A stretch of DNA of 64,000 bases from Marisa cornuarietis (GCA_004794655.1 SMMW01000506.1:412001-476000), one strand, 5' to 3'. Positions 22,640 through 34,499 are shown, numbered from the stretch's first letter. The notes: generated by a model from the letters alone, not told the origin. A program made the numbers and translations.

Positions 22640-22842
22640 CTGGCGTATGGGGCGCCAAGAGGGGAATTTTCTCAAATTTGCTATTTCTAGCTATACATTG
22701 CAATGTATAATTATAGAATGCAATCTATAGCTATACATTGCATTTTATACTTATAGATTGCATTTTATATTTATACAATTCATTCTATACTTAATAAATA
22801 GCAAATTTGAGAAAATTCCCCTCTTGGCGCCCCATACTGGCG
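22640..22842. mobile_element. MITE (191 bp) with 41-bp perfect TIR and 6-bp TSD
   Basis: The element is 22646-22836. The two ends are perfect inverted repeats over about 41 bases, beginning TATGGGGCGCCAAGAGGGGA. The 6-bp direct repeat CTGGCG flanks it at 22640-22645 and 22837-22842. Between the arms lie five consecutive 20-bp units starting at 22692, 22712, 22732, 22752 and 22772, for example TATAGAATGCAATCTATAGC. It shares ends and unit design with the 726-bp element at 6036-6761. Confidence 0.92.
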
Positions 22843-23040
22843 CCCGTGTACATGTCCATGCTCCAAACATTTGCGCATGCGCTAAGGCCGGAAGAACCAA
22901 TGGCGTTTCCCAACACTCCCCAAAAGCTTTACGGCGGCGCGAAGTTCATTTCATTTACACAAGGCTTCAGAGGTTAAAGCTGCGGCGCGAAGTTAATTTC
23001 ATTTACACAAGGCTTCAGAGGTTAAAGCTGCGTAGGACCT
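22843..23040. promoter_or_regulatory. GC-rich, CpG-containing stretch with NRF1-like site and 48-bp tandem duplication
   Basis: TGCGCATGCGCT at 22872-22883 matches the palindromic NRF1 motif. GCGGCGCGAAGTTMATTTCA occurs at 22934 and 22982, a direct duplication with a 48-base period. In this AT-rich window such a patch suggests a promoter, possibly for the minus frame starting at 22635, from which the MITE now separates it. No transcript evidence can be read from the sequence. Confidence 0.4.
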
Positions 23041-24779
23041 AGAAATGCTTTAGAGGTATTCAAAATGTCCAATATACAGTCGACAGTCTGTATACCTTTC
23101 GTCTATGCTTACGACAATTGGCAGGCGGTCTGATTTAGTCACGTGGAAGGGATGATATGTGCAGTCAATGTGATCGTCGCAGACCATTCTTTAATTCTTT
23201 CAACTCTGGTTGCAAATTTACCATGCTTTGTATTTGAGGTGAGTTTTCTGACTGTCGGTTTTAATCTTTCAGGAAATAGGTATAAAAACGAGTCCTTTTA
23301 TTTTTTTATTTTTTACTTAGGAGTACACCAGACTAAGTACAAATGCAGACTAACATAGCTGTAGGGGCCTATATTCTGCACTCAAGAAAACTTGTTACAG
23401 CAAGTGATTTTTTTTCAATAACAAGCACTAATGAAATGTTTACTCAACACTTGACATAAGTATTTTCTTTCCATTCATGCCACGTGTTCATAATCTTGGC
23501 TGCATTTAGAAGCATCAGAAAGGGAAAAAAGGTGTAATCTTTAAAATATCCAATCGTTTGGTTAGGCCTATATTTTAATTAGTAAATTAAAATTACCAGT
23601 TTTGACTTATTTTTCATGCTAGCAGTATCTCATTAATTCCGTATCCATACACTTCCATTCGACCAAAAAGCAGGTTTCTTAGAAAAATGTAGGCTTCATG
23701 TCAAAGCTTTTCTTTTTAGATTGTGATAAATTCATTGTTCTTCAGTTACAACCTGAAGGGAGTTACAGTAGCCTAATTGTGTGATTACCTCCTACCATAA
23801 AGAACAAAATTCTACTAAATGTACACAATGTGATCTTTCAGTATGATAATTTAGATGAGTAGTGAAGAAATATTTCTTTCTTTCATCACTTTTGGTGGGA
23901 TTATTCGCTATTCCGTTAAGAGTTAGCAGTGTCACTGAGTATCACTAGGATTGATCCAAACAAGTGACATGAATTATATTTTTTATGCTGACAGATTCAG
24001 GAAGATAGTGTTATTCTGTTACAGGCATTAAAAGGATTATGAACCATAACAACTGCACAGTACGATATTTTACTGATCACTTCCTTTGTGCCACAGTGAT
24101 GTACTGAAGTCCTCGCATGAAAATTGAAACCCATCTCACTTGTTTTCAAGGTAATTAACTTATAATTTATTATTATAGCATTAACTCTTTGTAGATCTTA
24201 ATTTTAAAACATGCTCTGTGTGCCTGCGCAAAATTTAAGCAATTTTAGTATAGTACACTTCACAAGCACATCATGCAACCAGTTTTCATATATTTCAGTG
24301 GGGGGGGCAGGTTGATTCGCCTAAGACAAATTCGTCCCTACCAAAGAACTTTCTTTGTAGAAACAAATTTGTGTTAAGTAAATAGACAGGGCATGTACAG
24401 GTACATGATGGGACAGACACTTCTCCTTCTCGTTGGCTGCATTGGCCTATATTGCTGACTTTTAAGAATTGTGTATTCATGAGTCCTCCACCCTAAGGCT
24501 ATGGTAGCCAACTTCCAGTTTGATGTAGGCTGTTAATGTGTAGCTTTCTTTAGTATGTGTGTAGTAACAAGTGATGATTATTAAAAATGTACTTTATGAC
24601 CTCAAATATTAAATTATGCATTAGGAAAGAAAAAGGTTTTGTTACGAAACAGTCTGTCTCCTTAAGGACTTTATAAACATGTATTTTACAAATGCCAAAC
24701 AGGTGTTGACTATGCCTTTTGTAAAAGAATATTTCTCGCACAATGAAAAGCCAAATTATAGTGATTCAGAGGACAGCAG
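23041..24779. other. No gene recognised
   Basis: AT-rich sequence without a supported exon, RNA gene or repeat boundary. A run of nine G residues lies near 24300. Confidence 0.5.
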
Positions 24780-24931
24780 TGCCAGACAGGCTGGGATTGT
24801 ACATGCTGCAAAACTGTTAATAACACACTGTGGCAAACCTTTAGCTTGGCCAAACAGAGCAGGCTAATTTTTAAGCAGATTTGTATGGCTTGCGAATGAT
24901 GGGAGGAAAACAGGTTGCCCACCCCTGGTGC
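24780..24931. mobile_element. hAT-type element, terminal fragment
   Basis: The stretch ends with AGGTTGCCCACCCCTGG, the complement of the common hAT terminus CAGGGGTGGGCAACCT. The opposite terminus and an 8-bp duplication were not found, so only one end appears to remain. Confidence 0.4.
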
Positions 24932-26844
24932 AGCATGTTCATTATGGTCAAAAATAGCATGAAAGGTGAATAATAAGCTAGTAGCTTGTCATTTCCTTAA
25001 CTCTTTCGCATGATGTGCTTCCGCAGTAGTGAACATTTTCACAGCTACATGTTTCATACACTGTAATGAGAAGTAGGTGGTGTTACTAAACCCACCATGA
25101 GAAGAAACTGTATCATACTTTAGCAGCCGAAAATAGTACTTAATATTTGAAGTCTAATGTAGGCCTATATTTTAATGAAATATTTTGTTTGTTACTTTCA
25201 ATTACTTTCATGACAGGAGTTCACTCTATTCAGTACTATTACCATCTCTCATATGAAGTTAGTCCAAGAAAACAAAAAACTATTATCTATTTCTTGCAAA
25301 TCCTAAAAAATGTTTTTTAAAATGGTCTGTCAATGATGGTTGTCTTTACTGTAAGTTAATATGTGTGAGTATTGTGCCGCCACTACCAATTTGAATGTGC
25401 AGTTACTTCACTTTTCATCTACTTTTAGCAAGTTAAACTTGTATGATGATTTTTGAAAATACTTTCATACACAGGATGATCAGATCAACACATCTGGGCT
25501 TATGATGAGAAAAGGCTTAATTCATCATTGCCATGGAAAAGCTGCTTCAAGGAAATGTCTTGCCTCATTTCCGCTACCAACACTTAAAAAAAGATTCTTG
25601 TTAAAGCTGCTGACACAGGTAACTCTAGGTAGTTAAAAATGAATTTACAACGCATGCAAATGTCTTGTCAAACAGACATGATAGATCGTCTTGTACATGT
25701 TCTACACTCGGCCTCTTCTTTTTTTTTTGAATGATCAGGTGCACAGCCATGATGAGTGAATTTGTTTTTGTGTACACTGCACTTAATTTTCACTGAACAT
25801 TAGCCAATTATATTTTTCTATTATAACAAATTTATGAGAAGTATTGTCATCTGTGATTGTTTTTCAGAAGCTTGGGTTTTGCACAAAAATATACTAAATG
25901 CGCATTGGCTGGACTGAGAAGTTTAGTTAAAGAATAAGTGCATATGTAAGGTTAATGTTGTTATTTAAGTTGGGAAAATATGGAAGAATCCCAGCTAGAT
26001 TGTTATGCTACCATGTGCCAAAAGATTTACTATTACTTGTGTGGTGCATTAGGATTCACCTTTAATTTAAAAAGTGATTTGTACAACACTTGTATTTGCA
26101 TAAGCTAAATTGTATTTTGCCTTTTACTTACCTAAGCATTTTTGCAACATATATAAATCAGTACAAGATAGAGTGATGCAGAATTTGTATTCACAGCTGC
26201 AGAAACTAAGATAGCTAGGGCACAAAAGTACTTATGTCCATGAATTGTGAAACATAAGATTTTAAAGGATCCAGGGGCATTTTCCTTCTCCCACATCTTG
26301 ATAGGAAAAAACTACACTACATTTTGAAGGCTTTATCAGTTACTTTCATTTCTTTTGTCTCCATTGTATAACGGTCTTCTACGATACATAGAGAGCTTAT
26401 TAACAAGAAGAGGCACTGTTTTTGAGTTACTGGCTACTTGGGCATTGTAAGATGAGACTAGAAACAGGGAGAATAATATCAGTCAAGTGTTTGCAGGAAC
26501 TATGCATTCAAGAGGGCAAGAACAATCTTATACACTTTCAACAGAACCATTTTCTTTCAAATCAAATCAACTTTATTGTCTGTTCGAGAAAGCCCAAGAC
26601 AGCTATCAGTCAGTCATCTCCAATTACTACCCGGACAGTAGGCTGGGTAGAGATCACAGTCAATGCCTAGTAATTAAACACCTTTCTCAGCTGTACTTGC
26701 GAAACAGCTTCTATCTAAGCATACTGTCGGTTAGGACTGTATGTATTCTCCATAAACAAATGAGTTCAAAGGTTTTTAACAGATAAACAGCACAAATGAC
26801 ACAAACATAAAGACAACTGAATTTTTAAACTTGCCTCTCTTTCA
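24932..26844. other. No gene recognised
   Basis: AT-rich sequence. AAATCAAATCAACTTTATTG at about 26559 resembles the 3' end of some LINE families, but there is too little to assign. No coding exon is supported. Confidence 0.45.
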
Positions 26845-27010
26845 GACCGCCTGCCTTCATGCCGTTATGTGCGGCAGGAGGAGGTAGTTCTTACCAGATT
26901 AAGGTTAGGACACACCTATGCCACGCAGTCGCACCTCTTACAAGGTGAACCACCACCAGTTTGTCCCTAGTGTCAAATCTTTTTTGAGTGTTGTACTTGT
27001 TTTAATTACT
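26845..27010 (+). mobile_element. I-type LINE, C-terminal Cys-His fragment
   Basis: The plus strand reads DRLPSCRYVRQEEVVLTRLR, LGHTYATQSHLLQGEPPPVC, then a stop within the zinc motif (CP.CQ). This matches the region after RNase H in I-type LINEs, and parallels RLKAGHSYITHRFLLAGE in the element at 2.1-5.8 kb. It is a different, diverged copy, truncated on both sides. Confidence 0.7.
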
Positions 27011-27051
27011 TGTCCTAAACTCCAGAGTATCCCCCAGCAGTTTTTTTTTTT

Positions 27052-27720
27052 TTACTGCAAACTCCTTGTTTTCACCTCTCCCTGCACTTGCTCGTTGGTC
27101 CATAGCTTACGTAACTCCGCCATGGGACCTCGTACCATTAGCCCGTAGACAAGTTCGAAGGGAACCCCAGCAAACTTTGCAGCGCTTCCCTGTAAGAAAA
27201 CAGTGAAGCCGGAATGTAATGGTCCCAGTCCCATGGGCGTTTGTCTGACATTTTCTTTAAGGTGGTCTTGGTGCCGCTGAATTTTTACTACAAGGCCGTT
27301 ACATTGCGGGTGGTATGGTGTTGTCGTGAGGTGATTAGTGGACAAAACGCGGTTCGCCTAGGACATTACTCACGAACTGGCTACCTTGATCTATCAGCAC
27401 CTCTTCAGGTATGCTGAACCTCGCCTATATTTCAAGCAGGGCTTCCGCCACAGTTTCTGTGTTCTTAAGAGCTGTGGCTTCTGCAAACTGGGTGGGGTAA
27501 TCCACCACGGTGAGAACATAGCGATGGCCTCGTTCGATGCCAGTTTGATCGGGCCAATCAGATCCATTGCAACCCTCTTGAATGGCTCGTCTATCACCGG
27601 CAACTCCCCCAGAGGTCTATTTAAGCTGTGACAAATGTCGCACGAACGCACGTACCTTTGCAGGTCGTTGGCAACTCCAGGCCAGTGACCCGTTCACGAG
27701 TGATGGCTACATCCATCTTC
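27052..27720 (-). pseudogene. Gypsy LTR retrotransposon integrase, frameshifted
   Basis: Minus-strand frames give the integrase zinc-finger end GVANDLQRYVRSCDICHSLN, the start of the catalytic core FKRVAMDLIGPIKLASNEA (first Asp), and TTPYHPQCNGLVVKIQRHQD near the third catalytic Glu position, where Val replaces Glu. Several frame changes separate these blocks. The integrase would insert the cDNA copy; this one is not functional. A run of 11-13 T lies at 27043-27053. Confidence 0.75.
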
Positions 27721-28185
27721 ATCAGTTTGTCAACACTTTGAGTAGCCTCTATTACCAATTCATTTTCCAAACTCTTCGGTTCATAATATATTTTCTTCAG
27801 TGACAGCCTAGCATTTGTCAGCACAGCCTTTGCCAGGTTTATCTTGATGTCAATCGATTGCGATTCTCTTTGGACTGATGGATATCTGGCTGCTTGGTAC
27901 ATCACCAGGTGTGTTTGACAAAAACCTGGGAACAACCTTGTCTGACAGTTGAATAGATTTTGATTGAAATACTTCAGAACTGTGCAATTGCCTAAGCTGC
28001 TTTGATCGGTTTTAATATTGCTGTCTGGCTCCTGGTGGTGTTGATGCTGCACAAAATATTAATTATTTTTAAAAACAATTGATTCACAAATGTACAACTG
28101 GGAGCACTGAGTACTTAAAATCACAATGTGCAACCGGAGTCAATAACAATGTCATACACGTGTCCATTAACGTCGCATCGCGTAG

Positions 28186-28640
28186 TCACGAACACGATTG
28201 TATCACGATTTCTGCAAGTCTGGTCGCTCCGTTTGTTTCTAAGTGAAACTTTAAGTCGGTCCGGTAACTCCCCAACACTATCTCTTTAGCCAATTCCTCC
28301 CACACGCTCTTGTGGTTGGACAGGTCTGCTTTGGCCATGTTCATCCACTTATCAAGATAATGTAGCACCCAACTAATGTAGCTCCCCAAGTACCAAATAC
28401 TAAAACAATGTATGGCTTACTGTATTCAATGTATAATAATAATGGACATTTATACAGCGCTTTTCCAATAATTTGTTCAGAGCGCATCACAGAACTAACA
28501 AGCCAAACCTTGTTAAACTAACGTCCATTCGCTTAGTCGTGTTTCTAAATCGCAGTCGGCATGTCTCTGTCGTCACTTGGAAGCGTCGTAGCAACATGGC
28601 TTTTAGGGACTCATAATCATCAGCTGACTCGTCGCTCAAT
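28186..28640 (-). pseudogene. Gypsy gag relic, interrupted by a short insertion
   Basis: The minus strand encodes DDYESLKAMLLRRFQVTTET at about 28638-28570, then, after about 150 bases of dispersed repeat (28390-28520), LHYLDKWMNMAKADLSNHKS and VLGSYRTDLKFHLETNGATR. This is the pattern of Gypsy gag capsid C-terminal domains, in which a YESLK...LLRRF helix is followed by a WxxMA segment. The insert begins ATAATAATAATGGACATTTA, as in the SINE/MITE-like family at 12.5 kb. Confidence 0.65.
28391..28440. repeat. Dispersed repeat, also at 30178-30228
   Basis: AAACAATGTATGGCTTACTG and the next 25 bases recur almost unchanged at 30178-30228 in the same orientation. The unit is near the insertion junction in the gag relic. 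Confidence 0.7.
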
Positions 28641-29049
28641 TGGTGAGAGACTTCTACTCCTTTTTGTTCTGGTTACACCTGGAAGTGTGCAAGCAAAAGA
28701 AAAAAGTATACTTTACTCCATTTATGTAGCACCTGAGATTGTTCTGGTGATATCATGTTTTACACTTACCTTTTTGCTGTCCTTTGAAAATTACAATGTG
28801 TAATAAAGTCTTTTATGTTTTTCATATTCCACAATCAACCAGGTCAAAACATCCCTTAATCTACTAAGGACTTACAGATCTACACTCCTACAGCAGTCAT
28901 AGGGAATGTTATTTTTTGACACCCATGAGCTCAGACTTATGTCAGATTTTCTGACTGATTCTCACCATCAGAATCAGACTGCACATTGCAAGCATATGTA
29001 ACAAGATTCACCCTAGGTTGGCCTGATCATGGGTGAATTTTGTATGTTT

Positions 29050-29170
29050 GTTGGGTCGTGGGTTTCGTCCGGTCACTTAGTCTTGTTTCTAAATCATAGT
29101 CAGAATGTCTCTACCGTCAACGTAGCAACGTGGCTTTTAGAGCCTCATAATCATCAGCCGAGTCACTTCC
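29050..29170 (-). pseudogene. Second Gypsy gag relic
   Basis: The segment resembles 28525-28640 (both contain TTAGTC/TCGTGTTTCTAAAT and GGCTTTTAGRGMCTCATAAT phrases) but is shortened within the LLRRF region. It is a decayed copy of the same gag domain. Confidence 0.6.
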
Positions 29171-30840
29171 TGCAGTGGTAAGATGAAGCCATCTGGAAGG
29201 GCAGGAGTTTGTTGGCTGCCAGCCTTTCACTGCAGAATCTCAACTGCAGCTAAAGTTGTTTCCTTTTCTTAAATGCTTTCTCAAAAAATATTGGCAACAT
29301 TTTAATCGTTAATGCAATGGATAGCCCTGAAAAAACAATAATGATTATCTTAATACTGATATATATTTAAGATAAGTGTAGGTACAAAGTAATTACATAC
29401 ACTTAAGTAATCTCTTTATATGAACAAAAAATCGTACTTCTAATTCTCAGTATATAAACAAGTTTATATGGAAATCTTACAGTCAATAGATGTCCCTGAT
29501 ACCGGTGGCTGCAAAGATGTTGGTCTTATGGTGGCCCCTGAAAAGCAAATGAAAACAAATCTGTTATCTGTTCATTAAGTGTAGGTACAAAGGGACTCAA
29601 TCTTTCTAATGCATAAAACAAAAGCTGACACTGAAAAGTCTCTGAATGCACTATATAGAAATTTATGTAAAATCTTAGTCAGTAAAAGCTGGGGGTGTGG
29701 TAGCAGATGTTGATGTCCTCTGATAGTTGTCCCTTTAAAGCAAAAAAACAACAACAAAACTTATTGTTGATATATTTAAAATATGTTAGGTACATCAAAC
29801 AAACCAAAAGATGTACTAATTCTCATCAATATTTACTAAATAGAAGTTCAAGTAGAATCTTACAGTTGGTAGCAGCAGATTCTGTGGATGGGGAATCACA
29901 CAAAACATGCCTGAGTGGAGATGTCATGATCATAATTTTTTTGAGTTGTTTATTCAAAAAAAGGTGAAGGGAATGACAAATAGAAGAACTGTATCCTTGG
30001 GCCTGGCTTTCATTTTGTAAAGGCGTCGTCAGAAGCATCTGACAGGCAGCTGCTGCTTAATTCACTAATCTCTTCTGCCTTTTGGAGGAGACAGACACTT
30101 CTCTCACATGATGCTGCCAAAATGTCATAAAATAAATTACAGAGACATATCATTACACTATATTTAGCATAAACTAAGTAACAAATACTAGAACAATGTA
30201 TGGCTTACTGTATTAAATGTATAATAATTTAGGGATATTACTGACTTGTACCATACAAGAAGTAGCATCCTCAATTACGCTTCGAACTAGATATCAATTT
30301 GGCTATACAGAAAGAGTGATGTGGGTAACATGCTAATAAAGAAACAGACAAACAAAATTTCGTTCATAATTAATGAAATGCCGGTACAACATTTAGTTAA
30401 CTTTCCATGCAGTCAGGTTTAATGATATTTTAATATACATACACACGCCAGTGTGATTAAAATACGTAGATTGTTACTCAAATTCTGCTGGAAAAACTGA
30501 ATAGACGAAAATGGGGGGCTTAGCAAAAAGAAGTGCCGATGAACCCAGTAAAATACAAATTTTGAAAACCTTTAGATAAAACAAAAATATTACAAATGGA
30601 GACCTAAAAATATTACTTCATATGAATTTTGTTTTGATCTAAATGTCTCTAGGGAGCAAGAAATGCATTTCTTGACTTTTGCTTTATTTTTATTTTGCAA
30701 AATTATGAGAAGGCTGTGATGCAGATATACACAGTTTATATTTTAAATACATGTACCTGGCAATATGGAGCACATGGTAAAGCCATGTTAGTGGCGCTTT
30801 GTGCTGGATGGACAAAGCCACATTCATGGCGCTGAGGGTT
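29171..30840. other. No gene recognised; retroelement debris
   Basis: AT-rich sequence. Phrases such as CTGTTATCTGTTCATTAAG and short internal repeats (GTAGGTACAAAG at about 29378 and 29581; AGAATCTTACAGTTGG) suggest low-copy tandem or LTR debris. No exon is supported. Confidence 0.4.
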
Positions 30841-30935
30841 AAAAGCTTTGCTTATAGTTGGTATAGCAGTTTTTTTTAGCTCATCCTGCATCTACTACTA
30901 ATGGAGAAAGCATTTTTTCCCAGCATCTTCTTACA
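30841..30935. repeat. About 90-bp direct repeat, partner at 33086-33172
   Basis: CATCCTGCATCTACTACTAA and its flanks occur in both places in the same orientation with about 90 percent identity by eye. The pair brackets the Gypsy gag-RT-LTR relic, and the RT frame ends almost exactly where this copy begins. Confidence 0.8.
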
Positions 30936-30942
30936 AGTTAAA

Positions 30943-31702
30943 TCTCTGGAGCCTTTGCAGAACACGAAGTGTCTGTTCTTCCAATTCTTCTAGGGTTGTG
31001 GCATGAACCATAATGTCATCTTGGAACACTATCAATTCTGTCAAGTTCATGTCTCTAAACACAGTCTCTATTATCCTCTGAAACATGCCGGAGCATTACA
31101 CAAACCCTGGGGAAGTCTATCCCATTCAAAAAGACCAAATGGTGTTATAACGCTGACAACTTTGTAGCCCTTTCTGACATTGGAATCTGGTAGTAGGCTT
31201 TACTAAAATCCATACTTGAAAAATATTTAGCATTGCTGAGAGTCAGAAAAAGATCTTCTACTTTGGGAATACAGTAACTGTCTCGAACAGTGCGGTTATT
31301 TAGTTTCCTGTAGTCAATACACATATGTAGTGCTCCTGACGTTTTCCTAACAAGAACAATGGGGCTGGCGAAAGATGAAGTTGAAGGTCTAATTATCTTT
31401 GCATCCAAAAGACCCTGTATATGCTCTTTACAATCATGGAAATCTTGGGGAGACAAGGGTCTTGCACGCTCCCTAATGTCAGGACCTGGGTTGACTTCCA
31501 TGTCAAACATTGTGCCAGTATTTGCTCCCCCAGTGTCAAACTCATCTTTTACAAAAAAATCAGTATATTCTTGCAACTTTTGCCCAAACCAGGTTCTCCA
31601 ATTACCCGGTGCATTATCTCCAAACTGAAAAGAAATATTATTGCTATTCTTCTTTTGAGTTTGACTCTGGGTGGCTGTGCACACTGTCACTTGACACTTC
31701 AT
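30943..31702 (-). pseudogene. Gypsy reverse transcriptase, frameshifted
   Basis: The minus strand reads PLSPQDFHDCKEHIQGLLDA, SSFASPIVLVRKTSGALHMC, IDYRKLNNRTVRDSYCIPKV and SSMDFSKAYYQIPMSERATK (first catalytic Asp). A frame change follows, then ITPFGLFEWDRLPQGLCNAP, another change, and RIIETVFRDMNLTELIVFQD with the catalytic pair in FQDDIMVHATTLEELEEQT. The usual YLDD or YVDD box is FQDD here. RT copies the element RNA into DNA; this copy is dead. Confidence 0.85.
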
Positions 31703-31773
31703 GCAACAGCTGGTTTACATCATACTGAGCCTGAATACTCATTACATCTGCAATCACAGATCCCCCTTCAAGG

Positions 31774-32046
31774 TTATGTGCTCTCTGCCAAATCACTGGA
31801 GACGTTTTCTCTCCAAGTTTTAAAGTTCACTTCCTGCCCACCAGTAGGCAGGAGTCCTGTGAAAATACCCAACCGGGGCAGTGGTGCTGACAGGTGGAGG
31901 TTCAGGGGTTGTCTCATTGCTGCCACTGCCCTCACAAGTTCCCCCTGCAACTCCAACATTTTCTTGAATTCTTCGTCTGAAGTTGCCCCCTCCATGATGC
32001 GTTGTGTAGAATAGCCTCCCAATTCAGCCCCACATGGGGCACCCAA
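31774..32046 (-). pseudogene. Gypsy gag N-terminal part
   Basis: The frame begins just inside the LTR and primer-binding site and reads ATSDEEFKKMLELQGELVRA and LPRLGIFTGLLPTGGQEVNF KTW. The phrase 'F-x-G-x-x-P-x-x-G-x-x-x-F-x-x-W' is typical of Gypsy gag. It is followed after a gap by RT, so protease and most of gag are missing or unrecognisable. Confidence 0.65.
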
Positions 32047-32924
32047 CTGTAACGGGTGCTGTGTTTTTGGAGGTTTAAAATGGCAGGTGGAGTATTTATC
32101 CTCACCAATCGCTAATCAAGGTTGTTTTTCCACAAAAATGATTCTTTATTGAACGAGCAGCTACGGGCGTGCATATAGCAATAAAGAAGAAACTGTTGAC
32201 CTGCAAACCAAGCAAACAAAAGACTCATTATACCTAGAACACATAATATCAAAACACTCAATCTTAACCTTCCCCCTACATCTTATAATACAAAGTCCTT
32301 AACAGCACAACCCACGCTACTGTGCCTTACAGTAACATTAGACAACATTCCCCTATACTACATACACTTCAAATTTATACCTAACTTCTTCTCCTCTGGC
32401 ACGTGGTACCACGTGCGATCACCTATTCTCATTAAACCATCTTTACCAAATATATATTACCACCTCGACATTATTCCTCTCAAATACATCGTGCCATAAA
32501 CAAGGAATCCCACAAAAACACATTAAAATAATAACATCAAACATAATTCTTACATCGATCTCTCACCTCTTTTCCTTATAGAGCTATTTTACAAGGGAAG
32601 ATGATCCCATTTCGTCATACAAAATCTACAAACATCTTACACCTGCATATATATAGTTTATAAAAAATACTATGCCCTTTTAGAGCAGGGTCTTATTTAT
32701 CCAACAACATGAATATTTTCTACTAACCTGATTTAGGACATACAACATTGAGGACGAGAGCTTGTGTAACGCTAACAGAAAGGATGTGAAAATGAAGTTG
32801 GGAGAGTTACTTCCTATTGTCTAAACTCAGTACATGGAATAAAAATACAAAAATTATTAAAACAGACAAAATAAAAGATATGTAAATACACGTGGCAAAT
32901 GTCGTGGGTGTTACACTTGAATTT
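32028..32924 (-). mobile_element. Gypsy LTR with primer-binding site
   Basis: Read on the minus strand the LTR starts TGTAACACCCACGACATTTG at 32924 and ends CACCCGTTACA at 32049, giving the inverted termini TGTAAC...GTTACA. Next to it TGGGTGCCCCATGTGGGGC (32046-32028) resembles a tRNA primer-binding site. The LTR would be about 876 bases long. The outer 160 bases (32767-32924) have a relative at 54494-54673. Confidence 0.65.
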
Positions 32925-33172
32925 TGGATTGCTGCAGAGTATAGATTTCAGCTTCAATTCTAACCTGAAGATGCATAGCAGGAAAGCTGTTTCTGCTAAA
33001 TTTTACGTCTTGGCCCTGTAGTTTCCTCAAGCAATTGAGATGCTCCAATACTGTACATGTCATGCCCTAAGACAGCAGAAAGCTTAAAAGCTGTGCTTAT
33101 AGTTGGTATGGCAGTTTCTTGGCTCATCCTGCATCTACTACTAATGGAAAAAGCATTTTTTCCCAGCATCTT

Positions 33173-34499
33173 CTGTACTGACTTTACTGTACTGTCAGAA
33201 AAACAAGAACAAAACCCGTCAGGCTGACAGCATTTCCTCTATAGCAGGAGACCTTTAAGAAAAACAGAAAGTGATTAATCTGATTGCAAGGATTTTATAT
33301 ATTTTCAAAAGGATACAACATCAGTGTAGGTGAAAGGTCACAGTTGTATTTTAGTGTTCTTGCTAAACTGGGATGCTTACTTTCACCCTCCTTTCGTTAA
33401 AGGTGCTTCAGAAACAGTGCTAATGAAGTGCTTCGTTTGAAGCCCCAAACAGCTTTCTGAAACCAAATTTTAATACAAGATTTTATATAATATTCCCTCA
33501 CTTTTCACATTATCACATGTGAGAAGTAATAGTAAGGGGTTGATGACCATGCACATACTAATGCTGACTTTTAAGCCCCATAGCAACTTTCTGAAGCCAA
33601 TTGACATTTATGTACATTTCTTCTCTTTGATTCCAATTTGTTCATCATCCAACACAATACACAAAATTATGGCGCCAAAAGAGTCGAGTCTTTTAAGAGT
33701 TACAGGCCTTGGCATTAAGCAGATCAAAAAGTTAAATTTGTGATTGCAAAATAACCCGATGGCTTGTTAGTAGTTACTGAACTACAGCTGATGGTGAAAA
33801 ATTGTGTTATCATAAGATCGCATTTTGCATTTTTTTGAAAGTGATCTTAAAAGATCTATTTTCTCGAGTTCAAGTAACCTAAGAAAAACGCTCAAAGTAG
33901 TTATTCCGTACTATTGTTATGACCCCTTTATTCATCGCAAAATGATCTGCCACACTGCGATGTGACTCTTTATTTACCAGCAACCACAAGGTGGCAAGAA
34001 GTTAAGTTCTATTATTAACTGCTCATGTGGCAGATGAGGTTCAATTCAAGCCTGGAGAGCCTGAAAAATTTCAAGAAAAGATCACCATAAAAGTTGGTGT
34101 TGGTGTGAGCATAATCCATTTTTTTCATTTGACATCAGTTTCGCGGTCTTGTCTGCTAGCTGGGTGGACGCCATTTTGCGCAGTAATCTCGCCACGTCCT
34201 TCGTTGGGCCTATGACTTACTCAGTAAACATGCTTGAGGTTCTCCCTTATTAACCTTTTCAGTATAGTTCATTATCACATTTAATTATTTTAAAATACCC
34301 ACTACCCTACATATTCTGACAGAAGTTCAACAATCAGCTCTTTCATGTTTGGTATGTTGAGAAAATACATATGAAAATCGCAGAAAACGGATTGTTATAT
34401 TTCATTGTATCAAGTACTGATTGAAATCTGAAAGAAAATTACAAAAAGTGATTTGGTGAAGGAAAAGTTGTACGCTATGCTTATTTTCAGTCAGCATAT
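33173..34499. other. No gene recognised
   Basis: AT-rich sequence. A minus-strand ATG at 34172 in the context GCAAAATGGCG opens only a short frame (MASTQLADKTAKLMSNEK). Otherwise I see nothing to annotate. Confidence 0.45.
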
